Notes under the pieces: generated by a model
What the model was told of the DNA's origin: nothing
Database searches by the model: none
Seen by the model: the letters and a program-made list of their open reading frames with translations, nothing else
Made by a program: the position numbers and the translations under genes
DNA from: Stenotrophomonas maltophilia
GTDB taxonomy: Bacteria > Pseudomonadota > Gammaproteobacteria > Xanthomonadales > Xanthomonadaceae
Direction: 5' to 3'
Assembly: GCA_002364755.1 (NCBI GenBank)
Contig: DEZI01000022.1
Location: 124,001-188,000, forward strand
Length of the DNA: 64,000 bases
Part shown: positions 55,603-63,879 of the stretch, piece after piece
Numbering within the stretch: the first letter of the stretch is position 1
Layout of the letters: the number at the start of each line of letters is the position of its first letter

Positions 55603-56700
55603 TCAGGGCACGGTCTCCCCACGCCCATAGAGATCGGCGATGCGCGGAATGAACCGCTGGGGGTTGGCACCGACCAGGTTGGTCAGCACCACCACCGCCA
55701 CGCCGCGGTCGGGGTAGATGATGAAGGCCGAGCGCGCGCCGCCGATGCCGGCAACCTGACGGTCCGGCACCGCCTGCAGCACTGGCCAGCCGGCGGCCCA
55801 CGGGCCGGCCCGGCCATCGGCGAGCGGCTCGGCCGTCCACATGCGCGTGCGCGCGGGCTCGCCAAGCAGGCGGCCGTCGGCCAGCGCGGCCAGCCAACGG
55901 GCGGTGTCATCGGCGGTGGTCAGGATGCCGCCGCCTGCCCAGAGGCTGGGTGGCACGTCGTAAAACCAGTGCGACAGCCGTGTCGGCGTGTCAGCGGCTT
56001 CGGTCGCGCGCGGCGCGAGGCTGTACATCGTCGCCGCATCGGGCACCAAGTCGTAGCTGTCGCCGAAGGTGGTGCGGTCCATCCCGACCGTGCCGAACTG
56101 GCTGCTGGCGAGGAAGCGTTCGTAGGGCATGCCCGATTGCCGCGCGATGATCCGCGCCAGCAGCAGGTAGTTGGTCTGGTTGTAGGCGAAGCGCTGGCCG
56201 GGTGCGGCATCCATCGGCCGCGCGGTCACGGCCTGCCAGGCCTGCGCCTCGGTACCTCCACCCAGCAGGCCATGTTCATCGAGAATGTCCGGCAGGCCCG
56301 AGGTGTGCGCGAGCAGCTGGCGCACGCGAACGTTCTGCCAGGCCGGCGGCAGCGCATCGAGATAGCGCGCCAGCGGCGCATCCAGATCCAGCCTGCCCTG
56401 CTGCGCCAGCTGCGCGACCGCCACGCCGGTGAAGGCCTTGGTGGCCGAGTTCAGCGGGAAGCGCGTGCTGCGCGTGGCGGCGATGCCGTTTTCCACGTTG
56501 GCCAGGCCGAAGGCTTCGGACAGCACGACCTGGCCGCCCTTGACCACGGCCACCTGCAGGCCGGGGATGCGCTCGTCCTGCATGGTCTGGCGGATCAGGC
56601 GGCGTGCCTGCTCGTTGGCGGCATCAGGGCCGGGCGGAGCGGCGACCACTGGCAGGGTGGCGAGAAGCAGCAGAAGGACGGTCAGCGTTGGGCGGAACAT
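55603..56700 (-). CDS. Beta-lactamase-related serine hydrolase (class C type), exported
   Basis: The 365-residue product has a signal peptide (LTVLLLLLATLPVVAAPP) and the class C beta-lactamase/esterase fold: SATK (S-x-x-K) in PLNSATKAF, LAHTSGLPD, and YNQTNYLLL in the place of the Y-x-N box, where the third residue is Gln instead of Asn. IGGARSAF near the end replaces the KTG box. It is more likely an esterase or D-aminopeptidase-like enzyme than a true beta-lactamase. I chose the ATG at 56700; one codon pair upstream is possible. It is divergent from a BlaI/M56 pair, so it may be part of their regulon. Confidence 0.88.
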   Translation of the reverse strand: MFRPTLTVLLLLLATLPVVAAPPGPDAANEQARRLIRQTMQDERIPGLQVAVVKGGQVVLSEAFGLANVENGIAATRSTRFPLNSATKAFTGVAVAQLAQQGRLDLDAPLARYLDALPPAWQNVRVRQLLAHTSGLPDILDEHGLLGGGTEAQAWQAVTARPMDAAPGQRFAYNQTNYLLLARIIARQSGMPYERFLASSQFGTVGMDRTTFGDSYDLVPDAATMYSLAPRATEAADTPTRLSHWFYDVPPSLWAGGGILTTADDTARWLAALADGRLLGEPARTRMWTAEPLADGRAGPWAAGWPVLQAVPDRQVAGIGGARSAFIIYPDRGVAVVVLTNLVGANPQRFIPRIADLYGRGETVP

Positions 56701-56805
56701 GGGCATTCCCGGCGGGGTGTCGGAGATCGGATGCGCAGGGCGGGCAGAAGGTTTAAGCCGTTCACCCGCCCCTGCCGTTCGTCGGCCCATGACTTCCGGG
56801 GGGTT

Positions 56806-56848
56806 GACTACAGCTGTCGTCACGCGGAGAGTGGCGACACGTGTAGTC
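56806..56848. promoter_or_regulatory. Pair of BlaI-type operators
   Basis: Two 16-base dyads, GACTACAGCTGTCGTC (56806-56821) and GGCGACACGTGTAGTC (56833-56848), have TACA/TGTA-type halves and mirror each other. They lie just before the BlaI start (56862). A TTGACT (-35-like, 56804-56809) overlaps the first, a layout expected for a repressor site. They also lie upstream of the divergent serine hydrolase. Confidence 0.65.
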
Positions 56849-56861
56849 AAGGGAGGATGTC

Positions 56862-57248
56862 ATGCGTGGCAAGACCATCGGGGACCAGGAGCTGGCCCTG
56901 CTGCAGTACATCGATGAACATGCGCCGGCCAGTGTCGGCGAGGTCGCCAGTGGCTACGGCGAGGCCCGCGGGCTGGCCCGTTCCACTGTGCTGACGATGA
57001 TGGAGCGGCTGCGCGCCAAGGGGTATCTTCAGCGCGAGCAGCAGGAGGGCGTCTACCGCTACCAGGCCACCCGTGGCCCGGAGAGCGTGCTGCAGGGCGC
57101 CGTGGCCCAGTTCGTCGACAACACCCTGCAGGGCTCGGTGTCGCCGTTCGTGGCCTACCTGTCGCAGCGCCAGGAAGTCAGTGACAACGAGCTGGCCGAA
57201 CTGGAAGCACTGGTCGCCCAACTCCAATCGCGTCGCCACGAGGGCTGA
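56862..57248 (+). CDS. BlaI/MecI/CopY-family repressor
   Basis: The 128-residue product has the winged-helix plan of BlaI: ELALLQYIDEHAPASVGEV, then ARSTVLTMMERLRAKGYLQRE and a C-terminal dimerisation segment (FVAYLSQRQEVSDNELAELEAL). Such repressors bind dyads like those upstream and are inactivated by cleavage from a partner protease. The ATG at 56862 follows GGGAGGATGTC. The M56 protease gene begins 3 bases after its stop, so they form an operon. Confidence 0.93.
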   Translation: MRGKTIGDQELALLQYIDEHAPASVGEVASGYGEARGLARSTVLTMMERLRAKGYLQREQQEGVYRYQATRGPESVLQGAVAQFVDNTLQGSVSPFVAYLSQRQEVSDNELAELEALVAQLQSRRHEG

Positions 57249-57251
57249 GCC

Positions 57252-59168
57252 ATGGACACCACGATGCTGATTTCCCTGCTGGAACGACTGGGCTGGACCA
57301 GCCTGCAGACCGTGCTGCTGGTGGCCCTGGTGTACGGCCTCTGCCGCGCCTTGCCCTCGCTGTCGGCCAGCACCCGCTGCCGCCTGTGGTGGCTGGTGTC
57401 GCTGCAGGCGGTGCTGGGCCTGTTCTGGAGCCAGCCGCTGCAGTTGGCCTGGCTGCCGGCGCCGCAGGCGGTGGCAATGAGCGCCACCGACCTGGCCGCC
57501 GATGCGATCCATCCGATGGCGCCGGAACTCTCCGCGAACCTGCTGGCCACCGCGCCGATCGACCAGGCCCACGACATCGCCGCGTCGATCGGCAGCGGCG
57601 TATCGCCGATGGCCTGGTGGGCGATGGCGCTGGCCGCGCTGTGGCTGTCCGGCGTGCTGGTGATGGCGTGGCGCACCTTCGCTGAGTGGCGCCAGTGCCG
57701 CGCGCTGCTGGCTGCCTCGCACCCCTGCGAAGACGCTGCCCTGGTGCAGGCGCTGCAGCTGGCTGCCAATGCCCACGGCCTGCGCCGCGCACCGCGGCTG
57801 TGGATGAGCGGGCGGGTGGACGCGCCGCAGCTGGTCGGCCCGCTGCGCCCGGTGCTGTTGCTGCCGGCCGGTGCCAATGCCCTGCAGGGCGATGCGCTGG
57901 ATCTGGCGCTGACCCACGAGCTGCAGCACATGCAGCGCCGTGACCTGCAATGGGGTCTGCTGCCCGCGCTGGCGCAGCACCTGTTCTTCTTCCATCCGCT
58001 GCTGCGCCTGGCCGTGCGCGAATACGCCCAGGCCCGCGAGGAAGCGGTGGATGCAGCCGTGGTCGGCCGGCACGGTGCCAGCCGCCACGCCTACGGCCGC
58101 CTGTTGCTGCAGCTGGGTGTGGCGCCGCAGCCGCACCTGGGCGTGGCCAGTGCCGCGCCGAGCACCACCAGCCTGAAGCGCCGCCTGATGAGCCTGCAGC
58201 CGCGTCGTGCCTGCCCGCGCATCCTCGCCATCGGCCTGACCGCCGTGGTGGTTGCGGTGGGCGTGGCGCCGATGCGCCTGGTGGCCGCCCCGGCCCCGCC
58301 GGCGCCGCCCGCACCGCCGAAGGTGGTCCCTGCACCGCCCGCGCCGCCGGCCGCGCCCTCTGTGCCGGCCTCCGCCACCCCGGTGGTAATACCCGCGCCG
58401 CCTGCCGCACCGGTGGCCCCCGCTGCGCCGCCCGCACCTCCGGCGCCCCCTGTGGACGACGAGGACGGCGACGACAGCTACACCACCGTGGGCGAGCTGC
58501 ACCTGGGCAACGATCTGGAACGTGGCCACGTGCTGATCGACCATGGCCGCAGCTATGCCAGCGCCACGATCGACGACATCCAGCAGGCCCGCCGCGATGT
58601 CGGCCGCGACGGCCCGGTGCTGTGGTTCCGCGAAGGCAACAAGCGCTATGCCGTGCGTGATCCGGCCCTCATCCAGCCGCTGCAGCGCGTCTATGCACAG
58701 TCGGCCGAACTGGGCCGCCAGCAGGGCGAGCTCGGCCGCGAACAGGGCGCCCTGGGGCGCCAACAGGGTGAACTGGGCCGCAAGCAGTCCGTGCACGCCC
58801 GCGAAATCAGCCGTGTGGCGACGCAGGCCGCCAGCCGCGCGGTGCGCGAGAGCGACATCAACCGCCAGGCCGCAGCAGAGGCAGCGAGAGCCGCGAGCGG
58901 TTCGATGGATGACGCCGCGATTGCCCGCCAGGCTGCGGCCGAGGTGCGCCGTGCCATGCAGGAGGTGCAGCTGATGCAGGACACGCACAGCCGCGACATC
59001 AGTGAACTGGCCAACCAGCAGGCGCAGTTGGGTCTGCGCCAGGCCGCGCTGGGCAGCCAGCAGGCGGAACTGGGTGAACGCCAGGCGCAGCTGCAGGCAC
59101 AGGCATCGGCACAGGCGAAGCAGGTGATCGCCCGCGCCATGGCCAGAGGCAAAGCCCAGCAGCTCTGA
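57252..59168 (+). CDS. M56 metalloprotease (BlaR1-like) with novel coiled-coil sensor
   Basis: The 638-residue product has the BlaR1/MecR1 M56 core: membrane helices (TVLLVALVYGLC; WWAMALAALWLSGVLVMAW), the zinc motif HELQH with His222 and Glu223, and a third ligand region EYAQAREEAVDA. BlaR1 normally ends in a penicillin-binding sensor. Here, after another membrane helix (about 325-345), there is a Pro/Ala-rich linker (about 350-400) and a long heptad-like coiled coil (GRQQGELGREQGALG repeats, then a second coil to the end). The sensor is thus different and probably not for beta-lactams. Confidence 0.9.
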   Translation: MDTTMLISLLERLGWTSLQTVLLVALVYGLCRALPSLSASTRCRLWWLVSLQAVLGLFWSQPLQLAWLPAPQAVAMSATDLAADAIHPMAPELSANLLATAPIDQAHDIAASIGSGVSPMAWWAMALAALWLSGVLVMAWRTFAEWRQCRALLAASHPCEDAALVQALQLAANAHGLRRAPRLWMSGRVDAPQLVGPLRPVLLLPAGANALQGDALDLALTHELQHMQRRDLQWGLLPALAQHLFFFHPLLRLAVREYAQAREEAVDAAVVGRHGASRHAYGRLLLQLGVAPQPHLGVASAAPSTTSLKRRLMSLQPRRACPRILAIGLTAVVVAVGVAPMRLVAAPAPPAPPAPPKVVPAPPAPPAAPSVPASATPVVIPAPPAAPVAPAAPPAPPAPPVDDEDGDDSYTTVGELHLGNDLERGHVLIDHGRSYASATIDDIQQARRDVGRDGPVLWFREGNKRYAVRDPALIQPLQRVYAQSAELGRQQGELGREQGALGRQQGELGRKQSVHAREISRVATQAASRAVRESDINRQAAAEAARAASGSMDDAAIARQAAAEVRRAMQEVQLMQDTHSRDISELANQQAQLGLRQAALGSQQAELGERQAQLQAQASAQAKQVIARAMARGKAQQL

Positions 59169-59175
59169 CAGCGCG

Positions 59176-59252
59176 GTCACGCCGGGCCATGCCCGGCGAG
59201 CGCAGCGGCGCGTATGCGAATGGAACCCGCCGGGCATGGCCCGGCGCTACCG
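59176..59252. repeat. SMAG pair, one copy degenerate (GTCAC head)
   Basis: A degenerate direct copy (59176-59199, head GTCAC instead of GTAGC) and an intact inverted copy (59228-59252) of the GCGCCGGGC-stem family fill the convergent gap. Confidence 0.8.
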
Positions 59253-59254
59253 CA

Positions 59255-59578
59255 TCAACCGCAGCTGGCGCGTTCGATCCGGTTCTGTTCGTCCACGTGC
59301 ACGGTCACGCGGTCCTGGCGGAAATCCATCGTCACGGCCATGCCCGGCTTCACCACGCGTGCGTTTCGCGCGCCGCTGTCGGCCACCAGCTTCTTGATCG
59401 TGGCCTCGTCGGCGGTCTTGCCGGTGAAGGCTTCCAGCGCCTCGGGGCGGCACTCATGCGTGCCCTCGGCACCCTTGGCCGGCAGGTGGCCTGTGTCGGC
59501 GGTGCTGTTGGTACCGGCATGGGTGCAGGCCGCCAGCGGCAGGATGCTGGCCAGCAGCAACAGGGTGGTAGGGCGCAT
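59255..59578 (-). CDS. Third I78-family peptidase inhibitor-like lipoprotein
   Basis: The 107-residue product has a lipoprotein signal (LPLAAC) and an I78 domain: CRPEALEAFTGKTADEATI, ARVVKPGMAVTMDF and VTVHVDEQNRIERASCG. The I78 match is clearer here than in the second copy. The ATG at 59578 follows GGAG; a GTG two codons upstream is possible. It is next to the BlaR1-like gene, convergent with it across a repeat. Confidence 0.85.
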   Translation of the reverse strand: MRPTTLLLLASILPLAACTHAGTNSTADTGHLPAKGAEGTHECRPEALEAFTGKTADEATIKKLVADSGARNARVVKPGMAVTMDFRQDRVTVHVDEQNRIERASCG

Positions 59579-59662
59579 GGGCACGGCTCCGGTGAAGGGA
59601 CAGCGGGCAGTGTCGCCGCTGCGCGTGTCAGTGGTGTCAACGCCGCCTGAACCCGCGCGCGC

Positions 59663-60685
59663 TCAGGGCTGCACCAGCGCCAGCGTTTCGCGCTCGCGCT
59701 GTTCCTCACGGATCAACCGCTGCAGCAGCAGGGCCAGGGTCACCACGTCCTGGTGGTTGTGGTCGGCCACGCGGCGCAGGTTCACTGCATCGCCGCCGCG
59801 CAGGTAACGCAGCCATGCCGCAGGCGCTTCCGAACCCGGCAGGTCATCTTCGCGCACCACGCGGAGCAGCTGGCGTTCGATCGTGGAGAGCTTGCAGTTC
59901 TCCCAGCTGCCGCGATAACGCCGGCGGGTGGGGTAGAGCAAGTCCACATGGTCCAGCGCGGTGATCGGGTCGCGCTGCCGGGCCAGCCGGTAGCGGGCCT
60001 TCAGCAGCGGCGCATCGTAGCTGCGGCCGTTGTAGCTGCAGAACACGGTGGACGGCTGCAGCCAGCTGGCGAAGGTGGCCAGCATCGCGTCCTCGGCGGC
60101 CATGGTGGACATCAGCAGCTGGCGGATGCGCAGGCCTTGGCCGCGCTGCGGGCAGGCATGCCAGTCCGCAGCGCCGATCATGAAGGCGCGGGTGCCGGTG
60201 CCACCGGCCAGGCCGGTGGTTTCAGTATCGAAGAACAGCAGGTCGCGCGCGGCCACGTGCTCGCCGTCGCGGCGGGCGAAATCCAGCGACAGTGGCTGCG
60301 GGGGAATCGCCTGCGCCTGCAGTGATTCGATCAGGAACAGGCCCGGTGCGATTTCTTCGCCGGGCAGCTGCCGGTCCTGCGCGCTGGCCCGCACCGGGGC
60401 GGTGGTGCCACGCGTGCGCAGGCCGAGCAGGCGATGCAGGCCGCCTACCTCCGGCCGCCGCAGTGCGGGCGGCGCCGTGGCAGGTGCCGCCGCGCCGGTC
60501 GGCTTGTGGCGGATCTCCTGTTCGACCCAGGCAAACACCGAGCGTTCGGCCGTGGGCTGCCGTGCATCGTTGGCAGCCACCGGGGCCGGTGCTGCCGGCG
60601 GCGGCCCGGGCGTAGCGGGCGTGCTCGCCTTCGGATCGCCGGCCTGCTTCCGCAGCAGACGCAGCTTGTCCAGGCTCAGGCTCAC
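59663..60685 (-). CDS. mrfB: MrfB-like ribonuclease H-fold exonuclease (YprB-type)
   Basis: The 340-residue product has a DEDD-type exonuclease core: FFDTETTGLAGG with acidic metal ligands, YNGRSYDAPLL and a closing HNHQDVVTL. This is the YprB/MrfB family, the nuclease partner of MrfA in Bacillus subtilis mitomycin repair. The first ~120 residues are a low-complexity Ala/Pro-rich region plus an additional conserved stretch. The start is a GTG at 60685, overlapping the helicase stop (GTGA), so the two are translationally coupled in the order helicase then nuclease. Confidence 0.85.
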   Translation of the reverse strand: MSLSLDKLRLLRKQAGDPKASTPATPGPPPAAPAPVAANDARQPTAERSVFAWVEQEIRHKPTGAAAPATAPPALRRPEVGGLHRLLGLRTRGTTAPVRASAQDRQLPGEEIAPGLFLIESLQAQAIPPQPLSLDFARRDGEHVAARDLLFFDTETTGLAGGTGTRAFMIGAADWHACPQRGQGLRIRQLLMSTMAAEDAMLATFASWLQPSTVFCSYNGRSYDAPLLKARYRLARQRDPITALDHVDLLYPTRRRYRGSWENCKLSTIERQLLRVVREDDLPGSEAPAAWLRYLRGGDAVNLRRVADHNHQDVVTLALLLQRLIREEQRERETLALVQP

Positions 60686-63171
60686 GGTGCCAGCAGCTCC
60701 ATGGGGTCGCGCGTGGTCACCACCACGTCGCGCACATGCTGGCAGGCCTGCGCATCGAACAGGTCGAGCACGCGCAGCGCCAACGCGCGCGGCGAGGTGT
60801 CATCCTCTTCCTGCGCAGCCAGCACCGGGCCGACGCAGGCCGGGCAGCCGGCCTTGCAGTCGCAGCGCTGCACCAGTTCGCGCGCGCGCTGCACCAGTTC
60901 GGCCTGGCGCTGCCACAGCGGCTCGCTGAGGCCGACGCCGCCGGGGAAGTTGTCGTACAGATAAACGGTGGGTACGAATTCCTGCAGCAGCTCGACGATG
61001 CCGGCATCACCCTCGCCACCGCGCAGCTGGCCACGGCCGGTCTGGTCGGCGACTGCGAACCACGAGCCATCGCCGTTGCCGACCGATTTCTGCAGGTCGC
61101 GCGCATCGGCCATCACCGCCACGGTGGCGACGATGTGCAGTGCGTAGGCGGCACCCAGGAAGCCATCCAGCGCATCCTGCTTGCTGGCGAACGCGCGCAG
61201 CAGCAGCGCCTGCGGCAGCTGCCACCACACCGCGGTGGTATGCAGTTCCTGGTCGGGCAGGTTCACCGGGCCGTAGCCGATGTTCTCGTGCGTGTAGTAG
61301 CGGATCTTCTTGTAACCGGCCACGCGGCGCACCACGTGCACTTCGCCGTGGTGCGAATCACCACGGCCGGCCACGCCGCCATCGAAGCGGTCCAGCACCT
61401 TGAGCTTGGTGAAGTCGATGCTGTCGGTGTAGTAATCCACGTGGGTGCGGGTGACGTAGGCCTTGCGGCCCTCCCAGTCCAGCGTCTCCACCTGGTACGG
61501 GGTCGACTGCACCATGTGGATCGCGCCTTCGTACAGCGTGAGCGCGGCCGCGGAATAGTCGACCTCGGCAATGATCTGCTGGCGGCCATCGCTGCGGTCG
61601 ACCACCACGAAGTTGCCATCGGCCACCGCACGCAGGCTGACCGCGTTGGCAGGATAGCTGTCGGCGATCCATTCCCAGCGCTCGCCTTCGCGGTGGATGA
61701 CTTCGGTTTCGGCCAGCGCTTCCAGGAATACTTCTGGATCGATCGGGCCGAAGCCATCGCCGACCCGGAACGGCAGCTCGAAGGCCGCGCAGCGGATGTG
61801 GTCGAACAGGATCAGTGGCTGGTCCGGCGCGATGCGCGCGTGTTCGGGCGAGGCTTCGGCGAAGAAATCCGGATGCCGCACCACGTACTGGTCCAGCGGC
61901 TGCGAGCTGGCCACCATCACGCCCAGCGCGGGCTGCTGGCGGCGACCGGCGCGGCCGAAGCGCTGCCAGGTGGCGGCCACGCTGCCGGGGTAGCCGTTGA
62001 GGATGACCACGTCCAGGCTGCCGATATCCACGCCCAGTTCCAGCGCCGAGGTGCTGACGATGCCGTCGATGTTGCCCGCGCGCATCGCACGCTCGGTCTC
62101 GCGGCGCTCGGTGGGCAGGTAGCCACCGCGGTAGGCGCGGATGCGCGGCGGCTTGCGCGGGTCGTGGTCGAAGATGTCCTTCAGGTACTTGGTCAGCACT
62201 TCCACCATCAACCGCGTCTGCGCGAACACCAGGGTTTTCAGCCCGGATTTGATCGCGATGCGCGCGATGCGGTTGCTCTGCGAACGTGCCGAGGCACGCA
62301 GGCCCAGGTCCGGGTTGATCACCGGCGGGTTCCACAGCAGCACCTGCTTGGGCCCGCTGGGCGCGCCGGATTCGGTGATGGCGGTGACCGGTGCCTCGAT
62401 CAGCGCTTCGGCATGCGCCTGCGGGTTGCCGATGGTGGCCGAGCACAGGATGAACTGCGGTTGCACGCCATAGAACGCGCAGATGCGCTTGAGCCGGCGC
62501 AGCACGTTGGTGACGTGGCTGCCGAACACGCCGCGGTAGGTGTGCACCTCGTCGATGACGATGTAGCGCAGGTTCTCGAAGAACTGCGCCCACTTGGTGT
62601 GGTGGGGCAGGATGGCCTGGTGCAGCATGTCCGGGTTGGACACCACGATGTCGCCGTGCAGGCGGATGGCCTGGCGCGCATCGCCGGGGGTGTCGCCATC
62701 GAAGGTGAAGGCTTTCACACCGAGGTCGCCGGCACGGTTGAGCTCGAGCAGCTCGGCCACCTGGTCCTGGGCCAGCGCCTTGGTCGGGAACAGGTACAGC
62801 GCCTTGGCCTTGTCCTGCATGGCCGCACTGACCACCGGCAGGGTGTAGCACAGCGACTTGCCGCTGGCCGTGGGGGTGACGATGGCCACGTGCTCACCGC
62901 GCTGGCTGGCCTCCCACGCTTCCGCCTGGTGGCTGTAGAGCTGTTCGATGCCACGCGACTTCAGGGCGGCGGCCAGGGCCGGGGGCACCGAATCGGGGAG
63001 GGGTGCGTAGCGGCCCTCGCGGCCGGGAATGGCGAAGCTGCCGGTGATGCGGTCGTGGTAGCGGCGCTGCAGGCGCGCACTGAGCAGGGCGCCATCGCGC
63101 GCGGGCAGGCCGTCGCGGGTGGCGAGCTTCTGCTCGGCGTCGGCCGTGCGCTTGGCGAGTTCGTAGGCCAT
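60682..63171 (-). CDS. mrfA: MrfA-like DEAD/DEAH helicase with DUF1998
   Basis: The 829-residue product is a superfamily II helicase: PTASGKSLCY (motif I), IDEVHTYRG (II), LCSATIGN (III), and TSALELGVDIGSLD with QRFGRAGRR (V and VI). A DUF1998 domain follows, with a Cys set (CDCKAGCPAC) near the C-terminus for a zinc or iron-sulfur-like cluster. This matches MrfA/YprA of Bacillus subtilis, which works with MrfB in repair of mitomycin damage. I chose the ATG at 63171 because MAYELAKRT begins the conserved region. It overlaps the exonuclease gene. Confidence 0.92.
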   Translation of the reverse strand: MAYELAKRTADAEQKLATRDGLPARDGALLSARLQRRYHDRITGSFAIPGREGRYAPLPDSVPPALAAALKSRGIEQLYSHQAEAWEASQRGEHVAIVTPTASGKSLCYTLPVVSAAMQDKAKALYLFPTKALAQDQVAELLELNRAGDLGVKAFTFDGDTPGDARQAIRLHGDIVVSNPDMLHQAILPHHTKWAQFFENLRYIVIDEVHTYRGVFGSHVTNVLRRLKRICAFYGVQPQFILCSATIGNPQAHAEALIEAPVTAITESGAPSGPKQVLLWNPPVINPDLGLRASARSQSNRIARIAIKSGLKTLVFAQTRLMVEVLTKYLKDIFDHDPRKPPRIRAYRGGYLPTERRETERAMRAGNIDGIVSTSALELGVDIGSLDVVILNGYPGSVAATWQRFGRAGRRQQPALGVMVASSQPLDQYVVRHPDFFAEASPEHARIAPDQPLILFDHIRCAAFELPFRVGDGFGPIDPEVFLEALAETEVIHREGERWEWIADSYPANAVSLRAVADGNFVVVDRSDGRQQIIAEVDYSAAALTLYEGAIHMVQSTPYQVETLDWEGRKAYVTRTHVDYYTDSIDFTKLKVLDRFDGGVAGRGDSHHGEVHVVRRVAGYKKIRYYTHENIGYGPVNLPDQELHTTAVWWQLPQALLLRAFASKQDALDGFLGAAYALHIVATVAVMADARDLQKSVGNGDGSWFAVADQTGRGQLRGGEGDAGIVELLQEFVPTVYLYDNFPGGVGLSEPLWQRQAELVQRARELVQRCDCKAGCPACVGPVLAAQEEDDTSPRALALRVLDLFDAQACQHVRDVVVTTRDPMELLAP

Positions 63172-63221
63172 AAAAGGTGAAACCGGGACGACTTGCGAGG
63201 GGTCACATGGCACCACAGATG

Positions 63222-63360
63222 GGTCTCAGGGTGTGAGACCGTGTACCGGGATGCAGTGAACCATTCAGTGCGGCGGCATGGACATCGCCGGCTGAACGTC
63301 GGCAGTGCCGCCAACGAAATCTAAAGCCGTGATGCGTATCCTCGGGGACTTGACGCATCA
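63222..63360. promoter_or_regulatory. Two inverted repeats between the mrfA-like gene and the next gene
   Basis: GGTCTCA (63222-63228) pairs with TGAGACC (63234-63240), and TGATGCGT (63330-63337) with ACGCATCA (63353-63360). They lie in the 205-base divergent gap and could be operator sites or leader hairpins. No known regulator motif is recognised. Confidence 0.4.
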
Positions 63361-63375
63361 GACAGGGCGATCGCT

Positions 63376-63864
63376 GTGGCACGACGGGCACTGCAGGGAG
63401 CACTTCTGGCCGGCATGATGCTGGCCGCCACTGCGCACGCGCAGCGGATTGACCCCATGATCGATCCGCCTGCGGCAGGCGAGGTGCCGCCCGCCGATGC
63501 CGCCGCGCCACCGCAGGGCGATGTCACCACCCTGGGTGAAGTACGTGCGCTCAAGCCCGAGGATGAGGCGCTGGATCTGTACCGCTTCAAGAACCCGGTG
63601 AAGTTCGGTGACAACCGTTTCAGCCGCGACTGGAGCGAGCCGCCGTCGCCGGAACAGGTGAGCATGGGCGGTGGCTACATCATGATGGGCGTGGTGAAGG
63701 GCGTGCTGGCGGCGGGCCGCGGTCTGAACAAGCTCACCGGTGGCCCAGACCAGATCCAGGCGGCCATCGCGCGACCGCCGCCGGAGCTGACTCCCGAACA
63801 GCGACGCCGGGCGCAACAGTTCTGCGAGCAGCAGGAAGGCTGTGATCCTTCGGCCGGGAAGTAG
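63376..63864 (+). CDS. Small exported protein of unknown function
   Basis: The 162-residue product has a signal peptide (GALLAGMMLAATAHAQ) and a proline-rich N-terminal region, then an apparently folded part (YRFKNPVKFGDNRFSRDW; a C-terminal helix ending in QFCEQQEGCDP with two Cys). I recognise no known family. The start is a GTG at 63376; no ATG is in frame near it. Confidence 0.7.
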   Translation: MARRALQGALLAGMMLAATAHAQRIDPMIDPPAAGEVPPADAAAPPQGDVTTLGEVRALKPEDEALDLYRFKNPVKFGDNRFSRDWSEPPSPEQVSMGGGYIMMGVVKGVLAAGRGLNKLTGGPDQIQAAIARPPPELTPEQRRRAQQFCEQQEGCDPSAGK

Positions 63865-63879
63865 GCGCGGCACCGCGCA

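Noticed and set aside
60736..63180. An 814-residue open frame opposite the MrfA-like gene
   Set aside because: No similarity and it fully overlaps the helicase, which has all motifs.
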